From Cylindrodendrum hubeiense (Eukaryota; Ascomycota; Sordariomycetes; Hypocreales; Nectriaceae): 17,802 bases of DNA. The notes below the pieces were generated by a model. That model worked only from the letters and a program-made list of their open reading frames with translations. It had not been told where the DNA came from and made no database searches. The stretch covers positions 1-17,802 of the forward strand of contig JAANBB010000647.1 in assembly GCA_014621425.1 (NCBI GenBank). The letters run 5' to 3'. The translations under genes were made by a program, and so were the position numbers. This document shows positions 8,325 to 17,802 of the stretch, piece by piece. How positions within the stretch are numbered: the first letter of the stretch is position 1; each line of letters starts with the position of its first letter.

Positions 8325-11300
8325 CTAACTCAGATCGAATCCAGCCCCTGACGTAACCGCGTACAAAAGTTTCTCCCGGAGAACTGACTCGGACGTGTAT
8401 CTCGGCAGCTTCAGCAGGTTGACACACGTGCTGGTGCTCGGCAGTCGCTCCTCGTCCGTCCCGCCGTCACGGATGCTGAACTTTGGCTTGAGTTGCGAGA
8501 AACCCAGCAGAGGGGCGCGCGGCGTCGAGCTGACGTACTTGAGCACGTCGCGGCGCTGGGTATCGGTGAAGCCCTGCATGACTTTCCAGAAGAGCCGGAT
8601 GGTGTCGTGTTCCAGACCGTCGTCGCCAACCTCATAGAGGCCGCTGTAGATGGTGTTGCGACGCAGGTCCTCGATGTCGATCTCGGAAGAGTCTCCGCCG
8701 ACGAGGTGCTGCAGCTCCGACTGGTTGAACATGGAGAGCCACGAGGGGCGGATGATGGCGCGGAGGCCGCGGAGGAAGGCAGCCGTTTGCAAAGATGGCT
8801 GAATGACGAGACGGTGGCGGGCGACGTAGGAGATGTATAGGAGTCGGTTGTCGTTGGTGACTTGTACCTGGTCGCCGTTGGAGATGAGTTTTCTCGTCAT
8901 GGTCTTCACCGGCTGTCCGGGCTGAGAGATCTGGTCCGTCACAGTAAAGTCGATGCCAAGTTCCGAAATGTCTCCGGGATAGTTCTTCACATGCAGCATG
9001 CCGTTGTATAGTTCCTCGTCCATGTCGCGCAAATCGTTAACGCTGCCTTTGTAGCTGTTCTCGTCGTTGGGACCGGCCGATGCCCATTTTAAGAGGAAGA
9101 AACCCCCAAAAGCCAGGTCTACAAGAATCCCCTCGTACATGCACTTGCCGACGATTCTGCCCAGAAACTCGTAGCGCTTGAGGAGGCTGGCCATGTGTCC
9201 TTTCCACTCAGGATCTGACTCCGTCGTCCCGCTTTCTCGCAAGGACTCGCGCAGCACATCGGCGGCAGTCGGGTCGGGGTAAAGGAGACCCTTTTCGTTA
9301 GAGGTGAACATTCCGAGTCCTTTGTCTTCGTCTCCAAAGGCCTCCGAGGTGACGCTGATAAGAAATTCCTTGGTGACACCACCGCCATCAATACCCGCTT
9401 CTGGGGCGCCGAATTGGTCCACAAAAGTAATCTGGATAGGATCTTTGAGCCCATCGCCGATCTCATAAAATTGCTTGTACGCATCTTCAAAGAGTCGTTT
9501 TCGACGGATCTGAGCATGATGCCTAGCAAAAGGATGAACAGGGAAAGGACTGTCTCCATCTCTGCGAATTCGATCAAGCTGGATGAACTGGCGGAAGATC
9601 ATGACTCGTGTTTCGAATGGAACAACAAAAGGCATGTGCTTGAGAATCTCCAGTTTCGGACCCAGCTCGGCCAATCGTCGTTCTCGTTGCACCCGCATTT
9701 GCTGAACCTTCAACCTCTCTAGCCTGGCATGGCGCGAGAGCCTTTGGCCAGCGACGGTAGAATAGAACCCCGGGTCGGCTTCGAGATCGGCCTCAACATC
9801 GGAGTCCATCTCCTCATCACTATCTCCCTCACCCTCTTGGTTCTGTCGCTGCTCCTCCGCGATGACAGCACTTACAAAGTCTTCCTTATCGAGTTTGTTC
9901 GTCATGAGCCAATGGTTTACCGGGAGAAATTGCTTCCTGGAGTCTCTTTCGTAGAGCATCTTCATTGTTTCTGTCAAAATGCTCCGAAGACTGTCCAGGT
10001 CCAGTCTAGTAGCAGGCCTTGAGGCCTCGGTCCCGTGTGCCTGTCTCCCAGACCCCCCAGAACCAAAGTAGGAATCCATGCGAGATTTGCTAGCAGCCTC
10101 AATGGCTTCTCGTGACTTGGAAAATTCTTGAGCCTTGTAATGAAGAGTGAAGGCGGTGTTTTTCAAGAAGATCGTTAAGGGGTTAATGTCACCCAGCGAC
10201 AGACTGCAGGATCGAATGCGGGATGTGGGGGAGTTGTTCTCAATGAGTTTAGGGTATATGCCGCTGAAAAAGTCTTCATCATCACTCAGCCGGAGGATGA
10301 AGATGTAGAGCTCGAGGAAAAGCAAAATGACTCGCCATTCTTGCTCTTCCACGCTGGCATTGGGGGTATCGGAAGTAACGCGCAAGTACCTGCGGAGAAC
10401 CTCGACTGGCCGTTCTGACTCTGTCCTCAGCTTGTGAAATACAGTCGTCTGTTTCATAATTTGCCAGAGAAATTTGACTGTCGGGATGTTGCCAGATGCA
10501 GCTGGTATTTGTTCGAGAAACAGCCGCATTCGAATGTCGTCGCCACTACTAGGGAAACACCGCAGGAGGGTTAGGATATAGCCTGCCAAGAGACTTGTGC
10601 CGCGAAACTCTTGGGTTGACGACTCTGCCAGGTTGAGTGAAAAGTCTTGCAGGAGCTTTGAGATGCCATTATTCTCAACCAGCGACAAGAGTTTGGTGGA
10701 GACGTAAGGATCCAGTGGTCGAACCAGAGCCTCATCATGGGCTTCATCAGGATCTGAAGGCTCCTGAGAGACCTTGATGCCGATGCGAACGCTGATATCC
10801 GAGGAAAGGGCCGCTAGTTGAGTGTAGAGGGTTTCCAAGTAATTAAATCTGTGAGAGGCGTCTAGGGTGAGGCGACCCAAGTCGATAAAGTGAGCCAGTA
10901 GCCAAAGGAGACCGTCCTTGGAATGTTGGCCGACAGAAGTTGACGAAAGCTCTTCCAGAATGGCGTTTGCTAGTGTAGGTGCCGAAACCGCTTTCGAGAA
11001 GATATCGATATTTTCCTCGAAGAGATGTAGATTATTGCTCGTCAAGAAGGAAAAGGCATAAGCGCGATAAACTCTCAGTTCTTTATTGAAACCAAGTTAG
11101 TCGAATTCCAGAAAGTACCGGAACGCCACTTACCGTCTTCGGACTTAGCAACCAATGGAGCAGACAATGCTTTGAGGAGGAGGTTCGACCAATCTCCAGC
11201 CAGGTCTCGTACTTGACATCGCTTGGCTAGAACAGTATAGTATCTTTCGATCGACGGTAATATTGTTTGGGGAGAGGTGGATATTATTCGAGTGGTGAGC

Positions 11301-11909
11301 TTTAACAAAAGCTGCGCCTCGGTAGCTGTGTCTCTGCATGCCAGTTAGCAGGCGCCCAAGGAAGCTTGGGATAATTGGCGGTGTCCCCGGACCCTCAGCC
11401 TGAACATACACTTGTGAAATACTCCTGTCTAATGCCTCCACGAGTAATCGGACTAGGCGCTGGACTCGTGAAGGATGGATATCGGTAGGAGCAATGGCTT
11501 GGAGAGCGACTGTTTCGGAGTCGCGTGCATAGAGCGCAAGTCGCCGAATATCGTCCTGTCGTCGCCAGGTAAAGAAGGCTAGGAGCAGTGTAAAGGCCTG
11601 CGGCAGCCTCTGAGCGGCATCTCCCGCAGGAGTCGAACTGTAAAGCTGATCAAATGCAGCCCGTCGAGATTCACGGAGGCTCGTTCTCGCCCGATGGCCC
11701 CTCCATGTTTGCTGGATCTTGCCGGCGGCCTTTAGACGTTGTCGTTCTGCGTGGCGCTTCTCGCGATCGGCTTGGGCATTTGAGACGGTCTTGGTGGCGT
11801 TGGAGACGACCGAGGGGCTCCAGGAGGTGTTGGCAAAAGGGTTCCCGGCTTGGCCGCTGAGGTTGACGTTGCGCGGGCGCCTCGAGTTACCGGTGAAGGT
11901 CGAGAACAT
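8325..11909 (-). CDS. hul5: HECT-type E3 ubiquitin ligase, Hul5/UBE3C-like
   Basis: Hul5/UBE3C ligases extend ubiquitin chains on proteasome-bound and misfolded substrates. The model has exon 1 at 11410-11909, an intron at 11334-11409 (GTATGT donor, GCTAAC, TGCAG acceptor), exon 2 at 11134-11333, an intron at 11080-11133 (GTAAGT, CTAAC, AAAG acceptor) and exon 3 at 8325-11079. The start is the first ATG in frame, in a CCACCATG context. An IQ-like motif, KIQQTWRGHRAR, sits at about 64-75, as in UBE3C. The middle is helical, with RKQFLPVNHWLM and an acidic stretch (about 649-671). The HECT domain runs from about 765 to the end. The catalytic Cys, in TSTCVNLLKLP, is encoded at 8424-8426, and the C terminus is AGFDLS. 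The length would be about 1151 aa. The reading frame breaks by one base near 11046-11056, so as read the model is interrupted there. Family assignment is firm; the exact exon 2/3 junction is not. Confidence 0.92.
11042..11056 (-). other. apparent one-base frame break at the start of HECT exon 3
   Basis: Using the strong GTAAGT donor at 11133 and the AAAG acceptor at 11080 (CTAAC branch site about 16 nt before it), exon 3 opens ELRVYRAYAFPS and then meets TGA at 11042-11044. The continuing HECT frame (FLTSNNLHLFEEN...) is offset by one base. One extra T in the run read as CCTTTCC on the minus strand would join them. Causes could be a homopolymer sequencing error, a real mutation, or a different splice choice. 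Confidence 0.55.
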
Positions 11910-12078
11910 GGTGGTGGCAAGGGAGTGGGCGTTGGAGATGAAGAGAGAGGTCAACGAGGGTGCAAAGTCATCCTACACCTGCGGCCAGTCGATGGTCGGC
12001 TGTGGTGTGCGTTCTAGAAGATTCAGCCTTGAGCTCAGTCAGCGGCGGGCGAGGGGATGGGCAAGATGCTATTCGCCC

Positions 12079-12099
12079 GGTGCTCGGTGCTCGGTGCTT
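12079..12099 (+). repeat. three tandem 7-bp units
   Basis: GGTGCTC at 12079-12085 and 12086-12092 is followed by GGTGCTT at 12093-12099. It lies upstream of the HECT ligase start. Confidence 0.75.
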
Positions 12100-12190
12100 G
12101 CGTCAGTTGGTGGGGAGTCCAAGGTGAGGTCACTCACCGGCCAGGGTCTAGCCGGAGGCGGTTGATAAGATAAGCTCATGGCCATGATGA

Positions 12191-12274
12191 GCAAGCAGGC
12201 AAGCAGGCAAGCAGGCTGCTCTTGCCAGGGGTGGAGCGTGCCTGCTGGAGCGTGCCTGCTGGAGGGCGCCTGCT
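12191..12274. repeat. two adjacent short tandem arrays of opposite sense
   Basis: GCAAGCAG is repeated three times perfectly at 12191-12214. A 14-bp unit, GGAGCGTGCCTGCT, is repeated at 12233-12246 and 12247-12260, with a third copy at 12261-12274 carrying two changes. The AGCAGGC of the first array is complementary to GCCTGCT of the second, so the two arrays can pair as a hairpin. Confidence 0.8.
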
Positions 12275-13231
12275 GGAGGTGGTCAGTGCGGGCGAGCTCG
12301 GTCCCTTGGAGAACTGCTGGAGCGAGTGGGAGACAGTGTGAGACATTGAGGCGTAACACTGTACCACGGCGCCATTGCCATCGGCGCATCCGCATCCGCC
12401 TTCGCGCCCACTTCCGGCATGTTGCGGCCAAGAACACCAAACAGTGCGGTTGGAGTGTCAGCGGCGGCCTTGCGGTGTAGGGATGCCAATGATACCCTAC
12501 CCAAGGGCCGCATCCTGGATTTTTGCCCGGATCTTGTCACATGCGACGTTCCTTTTGTCGAGGTCATCTGGAAGAGGTGTTTGGCTCCCCCGCAGAAGTG
12601 CCCGCATTGCGATTCTACAGCTGGGGCCTGCTTTGAGACACGACACGGTGCGCAACGGCCAAACGCGTCAGACGGAGCCAGCATTATGGCTGAATTTTAT
12701 TCTGAGACGGGAAATTTCGTCAACAATCGAACGGGTGGCCGCAGAGCCGTTATGCCTGTCACTCCCGTCTCGTCCTGGTCTCTAGTTTAGGCGGCACATG
12801 GTTTGTGGGCGAAATTTGCACGGCCGCCCACACCTGGGCCGCAAGTACCGGAGCCACTGGCCTGATGGGAGGGAGGGGGCACGTGCTGCCGGGGCATAAC
12901 ACCGTATCATGGGGCATGAGCCTAAATATGTTAGTGGGTCATCCCACCTCCTACTTCTGGCTTAGCATTCCAGGCCATGAAATACATGGCACGGCGTATG
13001 CCGGCGGCCAGCCCAACGTTCGCCGGTGCAAATAGCGGCGGTGATTGCGGCGGCGGAGTGGCAGCCCACAGAGGTAGGCTCACTCCACCACCCCTGCCCG
13101 CCCAGTGCCCACCACTCACGCTGTCCCTCCACCGCATGGCTAGGTTAAGCAAAAAAATATCACCTCGACGAAATTTCTCTTTTTCCCTCCTCAACCGCAA
13201 CACCAACCTTATCAAACCAACCCCCAAACCC

Positions 13232-13238
13232 ATAAAAG
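13232..13238 (+). promoter_or_regulatory. TATA-like element of the PAB1 gene
   Basis: ATAAAAG lies about 520 bp before the start codon, just upstream of the long pyrimidine-rich leader, which suits a transcription start near 13260-13300. No other TATA-like site fits better. The start site itself cannot be read from sequence. Confidence 0.4.
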
Positions 13239-13300
13239 TCGAGTCAGGTCAGAGGTACGGTCTTCGTACTAGTTCTCTGTTTCTGCTCACTTCTTCCAAC

Positions 13301-13338
13301 CTACAAAATCACAAAAAAAACTTGAAACCCCCAAAAAA
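13301..13338 (+). promoter_or_regulatory. A-rich tract in the PAB1 leader, candidate autoregulatory element
   Basis: Within an otherwise pyrimidine-rich leader, an A8 run (13313-13320) and an A6 run (13333-13338) stand close together, with AAAA at 13304-13307. PABP mRNAs in animals, and yeast PAB1, carry A-rich 5'UTR tracts to which the protein can bind. That this tract acts the same way is inference, and it must lie in the transcribed part. Confidence 0.35.
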
Positions 13339-13574
13339 CCCCCCTTCACCCACTTCCACCCCTCCTCATCCCACCCTCCTCGTCTCTCTCGCGACACCGC
13401 CCGAGTGACAGAACCCCCCTCGATCATCTTCCAACGTCGTCTTTGAGCCAGCTTCTCCCCGCTTCTCAAAGCATCTCGGATCCCGCGGCCGCTTCGCTTT
13501 GTCTGCTGCCCGCCTTCTTTGTTCGCTCCGGTCCAGGAACCCCGCGAACTCGATCAGCCATCGTTCTCTTTAAG

Positions 13575-13720
13575 GTGCGTTCGCTTGTGGCCCCTTCCCC
13601 TCCAACTCCATCTTCTCCCAACCACCGCGGCAATAGGACACGCCTTGCCCTCATCTCTTCTTAATCACTTCCCTCCGCTTCCAAACCCCTCCAAATCTTT
13701 GCTGACCCGCCTCGCCATAG
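13575..13720 (+). other. probable 5'UTR intron of PAB1
   Basis: A GTGCGT donor follows TAAG at 13574, a CTGAC branch-like site lies at about 13702-13706, and CATAG ends at 13720, 32 nt before the ATG. The interior is CT-rich. No ATG occurs anywhere from about 13260 to the start codon, with or without splicing, so translation should begin at 13753 either way. Confidence 0.6.
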
Positions 13721-13752
13721 GTTCATCGATAACAAGAGACCCCGACGTCATA

Positions 13753-16110
13753 ATGGCCTCCAACACTGCTGCCGCCGCTGTTGATCAGCTCGCCACCGAT
13801 CTCAACAACACCTCCCTCAACGCCAGCAGCGATGCCAAGGCCCCTGTCATCGACACTGCTGCCGCCGCTGCCGGCGCCTCTGACGATGCCGGTGCTCCTA
13901 CTCCCAGCTCCGCTGCCCCTCACCCCCAGAACTCGGCCTCCCTCTACGTCGGCGAGCTCGACCCCTCCGTGACCGAGGCCATGCTTTTTGAGCTCTTCTC
14001 TCAGATCGGTGCCGTTGCCTCCATCCGTGTCTGCCGTGACGCCGTCACCCGCCGCTCTCTCGGATACGCCTACGTCAACTACAACGCTACCCCCGATGGT
14101 GAGAAGGCTCTGGAGGAGCTCAACTACACCCTCATCAAAGGTCGCCCCTGCCGCATCATGTGGTCCCAGCGTGACCCCGCTCTGCGCAAGACCGGTCAGG
14201 GCAATGTTTTCATCAAGAACCTGGACGTCGCCATTGACAACAAGGCCCTTCATGACACCTTTGCTGCCTTTGGCAACATCCTGAGCTGCAAGGTCGCCCA
14301 GGACGAGACGGGTGCCTCCAAGGGTTACGGGTTCGTTCACTACGAGACTGACGAGGCTGCTCTTCAGGCCATCAAGCACGTCAACGGCATGCTTCTGAAC
14401 GAGAAGAAGGTCTACGTCGGTCACCACATCCCCAAGAAGGACCGCCAGAGCAAGTTCGAGGAGATGAAGGCCAACTTCACCAACGTCTACGTCAAGAACA
14501 TCCAGAGCGAGGTTAGCGACGATGACTTCCGTATCCTGTTCGAGTCCTTCGGTGATGTCACCTCCTCCTCTCTGGCTCGTGACCAGGAGGGCAAGAGCCG
14601 TGGCTTCGGCTTTGTCAACTTCACCACCCACGAGGCTGCTTCCAAGGCTGTTGATGACCTCAACAACAAGGACTTCCGTGGCCAGGATCTCTATGTTGGT
14701 CGTGCCCAGAAGAAGCACGAGCGCGAGGAGGAGCTGCGCAAGTCTTATGAGGCTGCTCGTCTGGAGAAGGCCAACAAGTACCAGGGTGTCAACCTGTACA
14801 TCAAGAACCTCGATGATGATGTCGATGATGAGAAGCTCCGCCAGATGTTCTCCGAGTTTGGTCCTATCACCTCTGCCAAGGTGATGCGTGACACCCCCAC
14901 TGAGGGCGACGAGGAGGTCAAGGAGGACTCCGAGGAGAAGGAGAAGGAGGAGAAGAAAGAGGAGAAGAAGGAGGAGGAGATCCCCGAGGCCCCTGAGGCC
15001 GAGGTCACCGAGGAGGGCGCCGAGAAGAAGTCTGAGAAGAAGGGCGACAAGAAGCTTGGTAAGAGCAAGGGCTTCGGTTTCGTCTGCTTCAGCAACCCCG
15101 ACGATGCCACCAAGGCCGTTGCCGAGATGAACCAGCGCATGGTCAACAGCAAGCCCCTCTACGTCGCTCTGGCCCAGCGCAAGGATGTCCGCAAGAGCCA
15201 GCTCGAGGCCAGCATCCAGGCCCGCAACCAGCTGCGCATGCAGCAGGCTGCCGCCGCCGCTGGCATGCCCCAGCAGTACATGCAGCCCCCTGTCTTCTAC
15301 GCTCCCGGTCAGCAGCCCAACTTCATGCCCCAGGGTGGCCGTGGAATGCCCTTCCCCCAGCCTGGCATGGGAATGCCCGGTGTCCAGGGCGGTCGCCCCG
15401 GCCAGTTCCCCGGCTACCCTCAGCAGGGCGGCCGCGGCGGTGTCCCCCAGCAGCTGCCTCCCAACATGTACGGCATGCCCGGCCAGTTCCCTCCCCAGTA
15501 CGGCCAGCCCGGTACTCCTCAGTTCATGGCTGCCATGCAGCAGGTCCAGCAGGCTGCTCTTGCTGGTGGCCGTGGTGCTCCTCAGGGCGGCCGTGGTGGT
15601 CCTCAGATTCCCGGTGCCCCCCCCAACATCTCCGGTGGCCAGGGCGCCAGCATGCCCGGCTTCCCCCCCAACAACCGACAGCAGGGTGCTGGACGTGGTG
15701 GTCCCAACGCTCCCCGTAACGGCGGTGCTCCCAACCAGGCCGGCCGTGGTGCTGAGGGTGCCCCTGCCAGCGTGCTCCAGACTCAGCTTGCTTCTGCCCC
15801 CCCTGCCCAGCAGAAGCAGATCCTGGGTGAGATGATCTTCCCCAAGATCCAGGCCATCAACTCTGAGCTTGCCGGCAAGATCACGGGTATGCTCCTGGAG
15901 ATGGACAACACTGAGCTCGTCAACCTGTAAGTTTTACCCCTATTTCTGATTAACCGATATGGTGCTAACAAACCACACAGCATCGAGGATGAGGCTGCTC
16001 TCAAGGCCAAGGTCGACGAGGCTCTTGCTGTCTACGACGAGTACGTCAAGGCCCAGGGCGATGGCCCCGAGGGTGCCGAGCCCGCCAAGGAGGAGGAGAC
16101 CAAGGCTTAA
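13753..16110 (+). CDS. pab1: Polyadenylate-binding protein, cytoplasmic (PABP)
   Basis: Pab1 coats mRNA poly(A) tails, promotes translation initiation through eIF4G and controls deadenylation. Exon 1 is 13753-15926, a 54-nt intron at 15927-15980 (GTAAGT, GCTAAC, CACAG) splits the last domain, and exon 2 is 15981-16110, giving 767 aa. The first ATG (CATAATGGCC) is used; the frame is open further upstream but has no ATG. The order is an Ala/Ser-rich N terminus, RRM1 (about 63-141), RRM2 (about 151-228), RRM3 (about 244-320), RRM4 (about 346-477), a Pro/Gln/Met/Gly-rich linker with GGRG repeats (about 495-660) and a MLLE/PABC domain with KITGMLLEM at 709-717. RRM4 is interrupted by a Lys/Glu-rich insert (about 382-436) between its N-terminal half and the [11 protein letters not shown]1 motif. 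Codon use is strongly biased to C- and G-ending codons, as in highly expressed genes. Fully intact. Confidence 0.98.
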
Positions 16111-16881
16111 GTCTGGTCTTGATCTCTCCTGGTCTCAATATTTCCTTTGTCACGGTTACATGACTGATCGACCCCTCACCCTGGAGCGACGCACGCCTCG
16201 AAGGCGTCGGGGAACCGGTCAGGCAACATCATTTGCTACTTGATACCACCGACCGAGGAGGTACATTATGTACAGATAGACTTGGTTGCTATTTCTTCTC
16301 AGGAGGGAGAAACAAAAGTTTAGGGGGTTTTGCGGTGGTTGGCTTTTTGACGCGGGCCGTCGCTATCGATGGCTGCGGCGGCATATGATTGAGAGAACCC
16401 ACCAGGAAGGCGTTGAAGGTTTTCTGACACTCTGCCTGTTGGCCTATACCCCCAACGATGGTCTTCGTGTTACAGGCATGATCAACACAGAGGTTTTTAT
16501 GCGGATTGGACGTCTAATGAAGAGATATGTTCACAAAGCTTGCTTGTTTCCCGTTTCCTGTTGCCGTGATTTGTGTGATGGGATGCCGTGTGTCCCAGAG
16601 TGATGTATCATGTGACAATGGGTAGGGGAACTGAAATGACATTATGAATAGAGATTTGTTCTATGACCTAAACTTGCCAAACCTAGACATGCTACTATGC
16701 AGATAGAGACAAAATAACGCCGACGTGTGCAAACCAAATGCCTTTTGCAGGCAAACCGAGAGCCCTATCTAACCAAACCAAGACCGCCCCTCACGCCATT
16801 TGAATGTGAATTACATAGTGACATTGATACACCTCTGGTGACTCCGCGGGAGCTCGTGCGCGGTGGAAGAGGATTGACGTG
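16111..16881. other. convergent 3' flank shared by PAB1 and the next gene
   Basis: This 771-bp gap between two convergent stops should contain both 3'UTRs. No AATAAA is seen on the plus strand. TGTACAGATA at 16269-16278 fits a 10-nt Puf-type UGUANNNNUA motif and sits in the near-palindrome GTACATTATGTAC (16261-16273). A 105-codon frame at 16286-16603 starts without ATG and has no domain. Nothing else is recognised. Confidence 0.5.
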
Positions 16882-17802
16882 TTAAAAGCCGTTTCCAATG
16901 ACGGCTTGGCGGCCCTCGTCGATCATGTACTTCCTGCCGGGGACGCTCGCAAAGAGCGACTCCATGACCTTGCCCTTTTGCTGCTTGCGGACGCCGCCGA
17001 GGTACTCGCTGACGTCGCTGAGGCCGCGGATCTGGTCGTCGAGGGTGAGGGTGGTGGAGTTGACGCCGCGGACGAGCGGGGAGACGAGCTTGCTGCGGAG
17101 GGTCTCGAGGGAGGCCTTGAGGGTGAGGAGCTTGCCGTTGTGCTCGACGAGGATGCCCTTGTTGCGGACCGTCTTGTCGCGGACGTTGCGCAGCAGCAGG
17201 CGGTTCTGCTCGAACTTGCGCAGCTCGGCGGCGCGGGTGCCCAGCAGGCGGGTCCACAGGCTGGCGAGCAGGTCGGCGTGCAGCTCCTCCTGGGCCGAGG
17301 ACTCGCGGACGACGGTGCGGGCGAGGTTGAGGAAGTGGAAGTCGACGGCCTCGAAGAGGGCGAAGAGGGTGACGCTGTGCTGCAGCTCGGCCTGGATGCT
17401 GTCCTCGAGCACGGCGAGGAACTCGGTGAAGAGCAGCTGGACCATGCGCTGCTCGCGCTGGGGGTTGCTGAGCCCGAAGACGTGGGTGGTGACGCGGCCC
17501 AGCGACGTGGGCGAGCCGGCGGCGTCCTCGAGGATGCAGGCCTGCGAGAGGAGGTTGTGCAGGTTGTCGTAGGCGGAGGAGAGGGTGGAGGGGGCGGGGG
17601 AGGAGTTGAGGCGGTGGAGGTGCATCTTGGCCCAGTCCATGACGTTGAGGATACTGGATTCAGGGGGTGTGAGACTCTGGGCTTTGTGGAGGGGGAATAC
17701 GCGCAGTGCAAGTGCGTGCCCTGCGTGCCATGTGGACTTACCCATCAATGTCACCGTCGACGCGCGCAAAGAACTTGGTCATCTCGATGGCGAGCGTCTT
17801 CA
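16882..17802 (-). CDS. conserved-looking helical protein of unknown function, C-terminal part
   Basis: I do not recognise this family. The right window edge cuts the gene. Exon pieces are 17742-17802 (partial) and 16882-17653, joined across an 88-nt intron at 17654-17741 (GTAAGT donor, ATCCAG acceptor), so that ...RVDGDID is followed by GILNVMDWAKMHLHRL. About 276 residues are visible. They are Leu- and Ala-rich, almost wholly predicted helix, with charged heptad-like stretches around LRKFEQNRLLLRNVRDKTVR and LLTLKASLETLRSKL that suggest coiled coil. The end is the hydrophilic RKYMIDEGRQAVIGNGF. No transmembrane segment, signal or catalytic motif is visible in this part. The strong G/C third-position use and the clean splice junction support a real gene. 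The N terminus may carry defining domains. Confidence 0.8.

Larger units (their letters stand above)
11910..13231. other. divergent intergenic region between HECT ligase and PAB1 genes
   Basis: This region holds both promoters and no supportable gene. An ATG-started frame at 12419-12790 (123 codons, plus) and antisense frames over it show no known domain. Tandem repeats lie at 12079-12099 and 12191-12274. A CACGTG E-box occurs at 12880-12885, roughly 350 bp before the PAB1 TATA-like site; such sites bind bHLH factors, but use here is unproven. The right end becomes strongly pyrimidine-rich on the plus strand, leading into the PAB1 transcript. Confidence 0.6.

Noticed and set aside
10991..11133. 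Alternative 143-nt HECT intron that keeps frame
   Set aside because: It would avoid the frame break, but it drops a plausible coding stretch (NNLHLFEEN) and lacks a CTAAC-like branch site near its acceptor. It is kept as an alternative that RNA data could revive.
12419..12790. 123-codon plus-strand frame with a CPHC motif
   Set aside because: A single CxxC is not a domain. The frame sits in the HECT/PAB1 promoter region with an open frame of similar length opposite it.
13519..13752. Upstream extension of the PAB1 frame
   Set aside because: It has no ATG, crosses a probable 5'UTR intron, and known PABPs start with a short tail before RRM1, as found from 13753.
13723..14718. 331-codon open frame antisense to PAB1
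   Set aside because: It is a shadow of the strongly biased codons of PAB1, with Val/Gly/Leu-rich low-complexity content and no domain.
15185..15835. 216-codon open frame overlapping PAB1 in another frame
   Set aside because: It is Ser/Pro/Ala-rich, produced by the repetitive GC-rich linker of PAB1, and lies fully inside the real gene.
16923..17711. 262-codon Ser/Pro/Thr-rich minus-strand frame
   Set aside because: It is an out-of-frame shadow of the unknown helical protein and runs through the intron; its composition is typical of frame-shifted GC-rich coding DNA.

Overview
The window looks like nuclear DNA from a filamentous ascomycete (Pezizomycotina, probably Sordariomycetes; the class is an inference). 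It is GC-rich. Its genes carry short introns of 50-88 nt with GTRNGT-type donors, (G)CTAAC-like branch sites and YAG acceptors. All recognisable products are eukaryotic. There is no sign of a bacterial operon, CRISPR array, tRNA or intact transposon.

Layout, left to right. (1) 1-1785: no supportable gene; its right end is the 3' flank of the next gene. (2) 1786-3775, minus: mitochondrial electron transfer flavoprotein-ubiquinone oxidoreductase, two coding exons. (3) 3776-6425: a 2.65-kb divergent intergenic region with GATA and CCAAT motifs near the ETF-QO start and a dense cluster of GCCGGT/ACCGGC inverted repeats at 5041-5230. (4) 6426-8170, plus: a secreted GH125-type exo-alpha-1,6-mannosidase, four exons. 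(5) 8325-11909, minus: a Hul5/UBE3C-type HECT E3 ubiquitin ligase, three exons, with an apparent one-base frame break just after intron 2. It is convergent with the GH125 gene, only 154 bp lie between the stops, and the predicted 3' ends overlap. (6) 11910-13230: intergenic DNA with small tandem repeats. (7) 13232-16110, plus: the cytoplasmic poly(A)-binding protein gene PAB1, with a pyrimidine-rich leader, a probable 5'UTR intron, A-rich tracts in the leader and a lysine/glutamate-rich insert inside RRM4. (8) 16111-16881: shared 3' flank. (9) 16882-17802, minus: the C-terminal part of an unrecognised helical protein, cut by the right edge.

The genes do not form a functional pathway. They are unlinked housekeeping functions: mitochondrial fatty-acid and amino-acid electron transfer, glycan trimming, proteasome-associated ubiquitylation, and mRNA translation and stability. 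I found no clear new multi-gene system. The points most worth a second look are the inverted CGG cluster in the long promoter region, the frame break in the HECT gene, and the A-rich leader of PAB1 as a candidate autoregulatory element.
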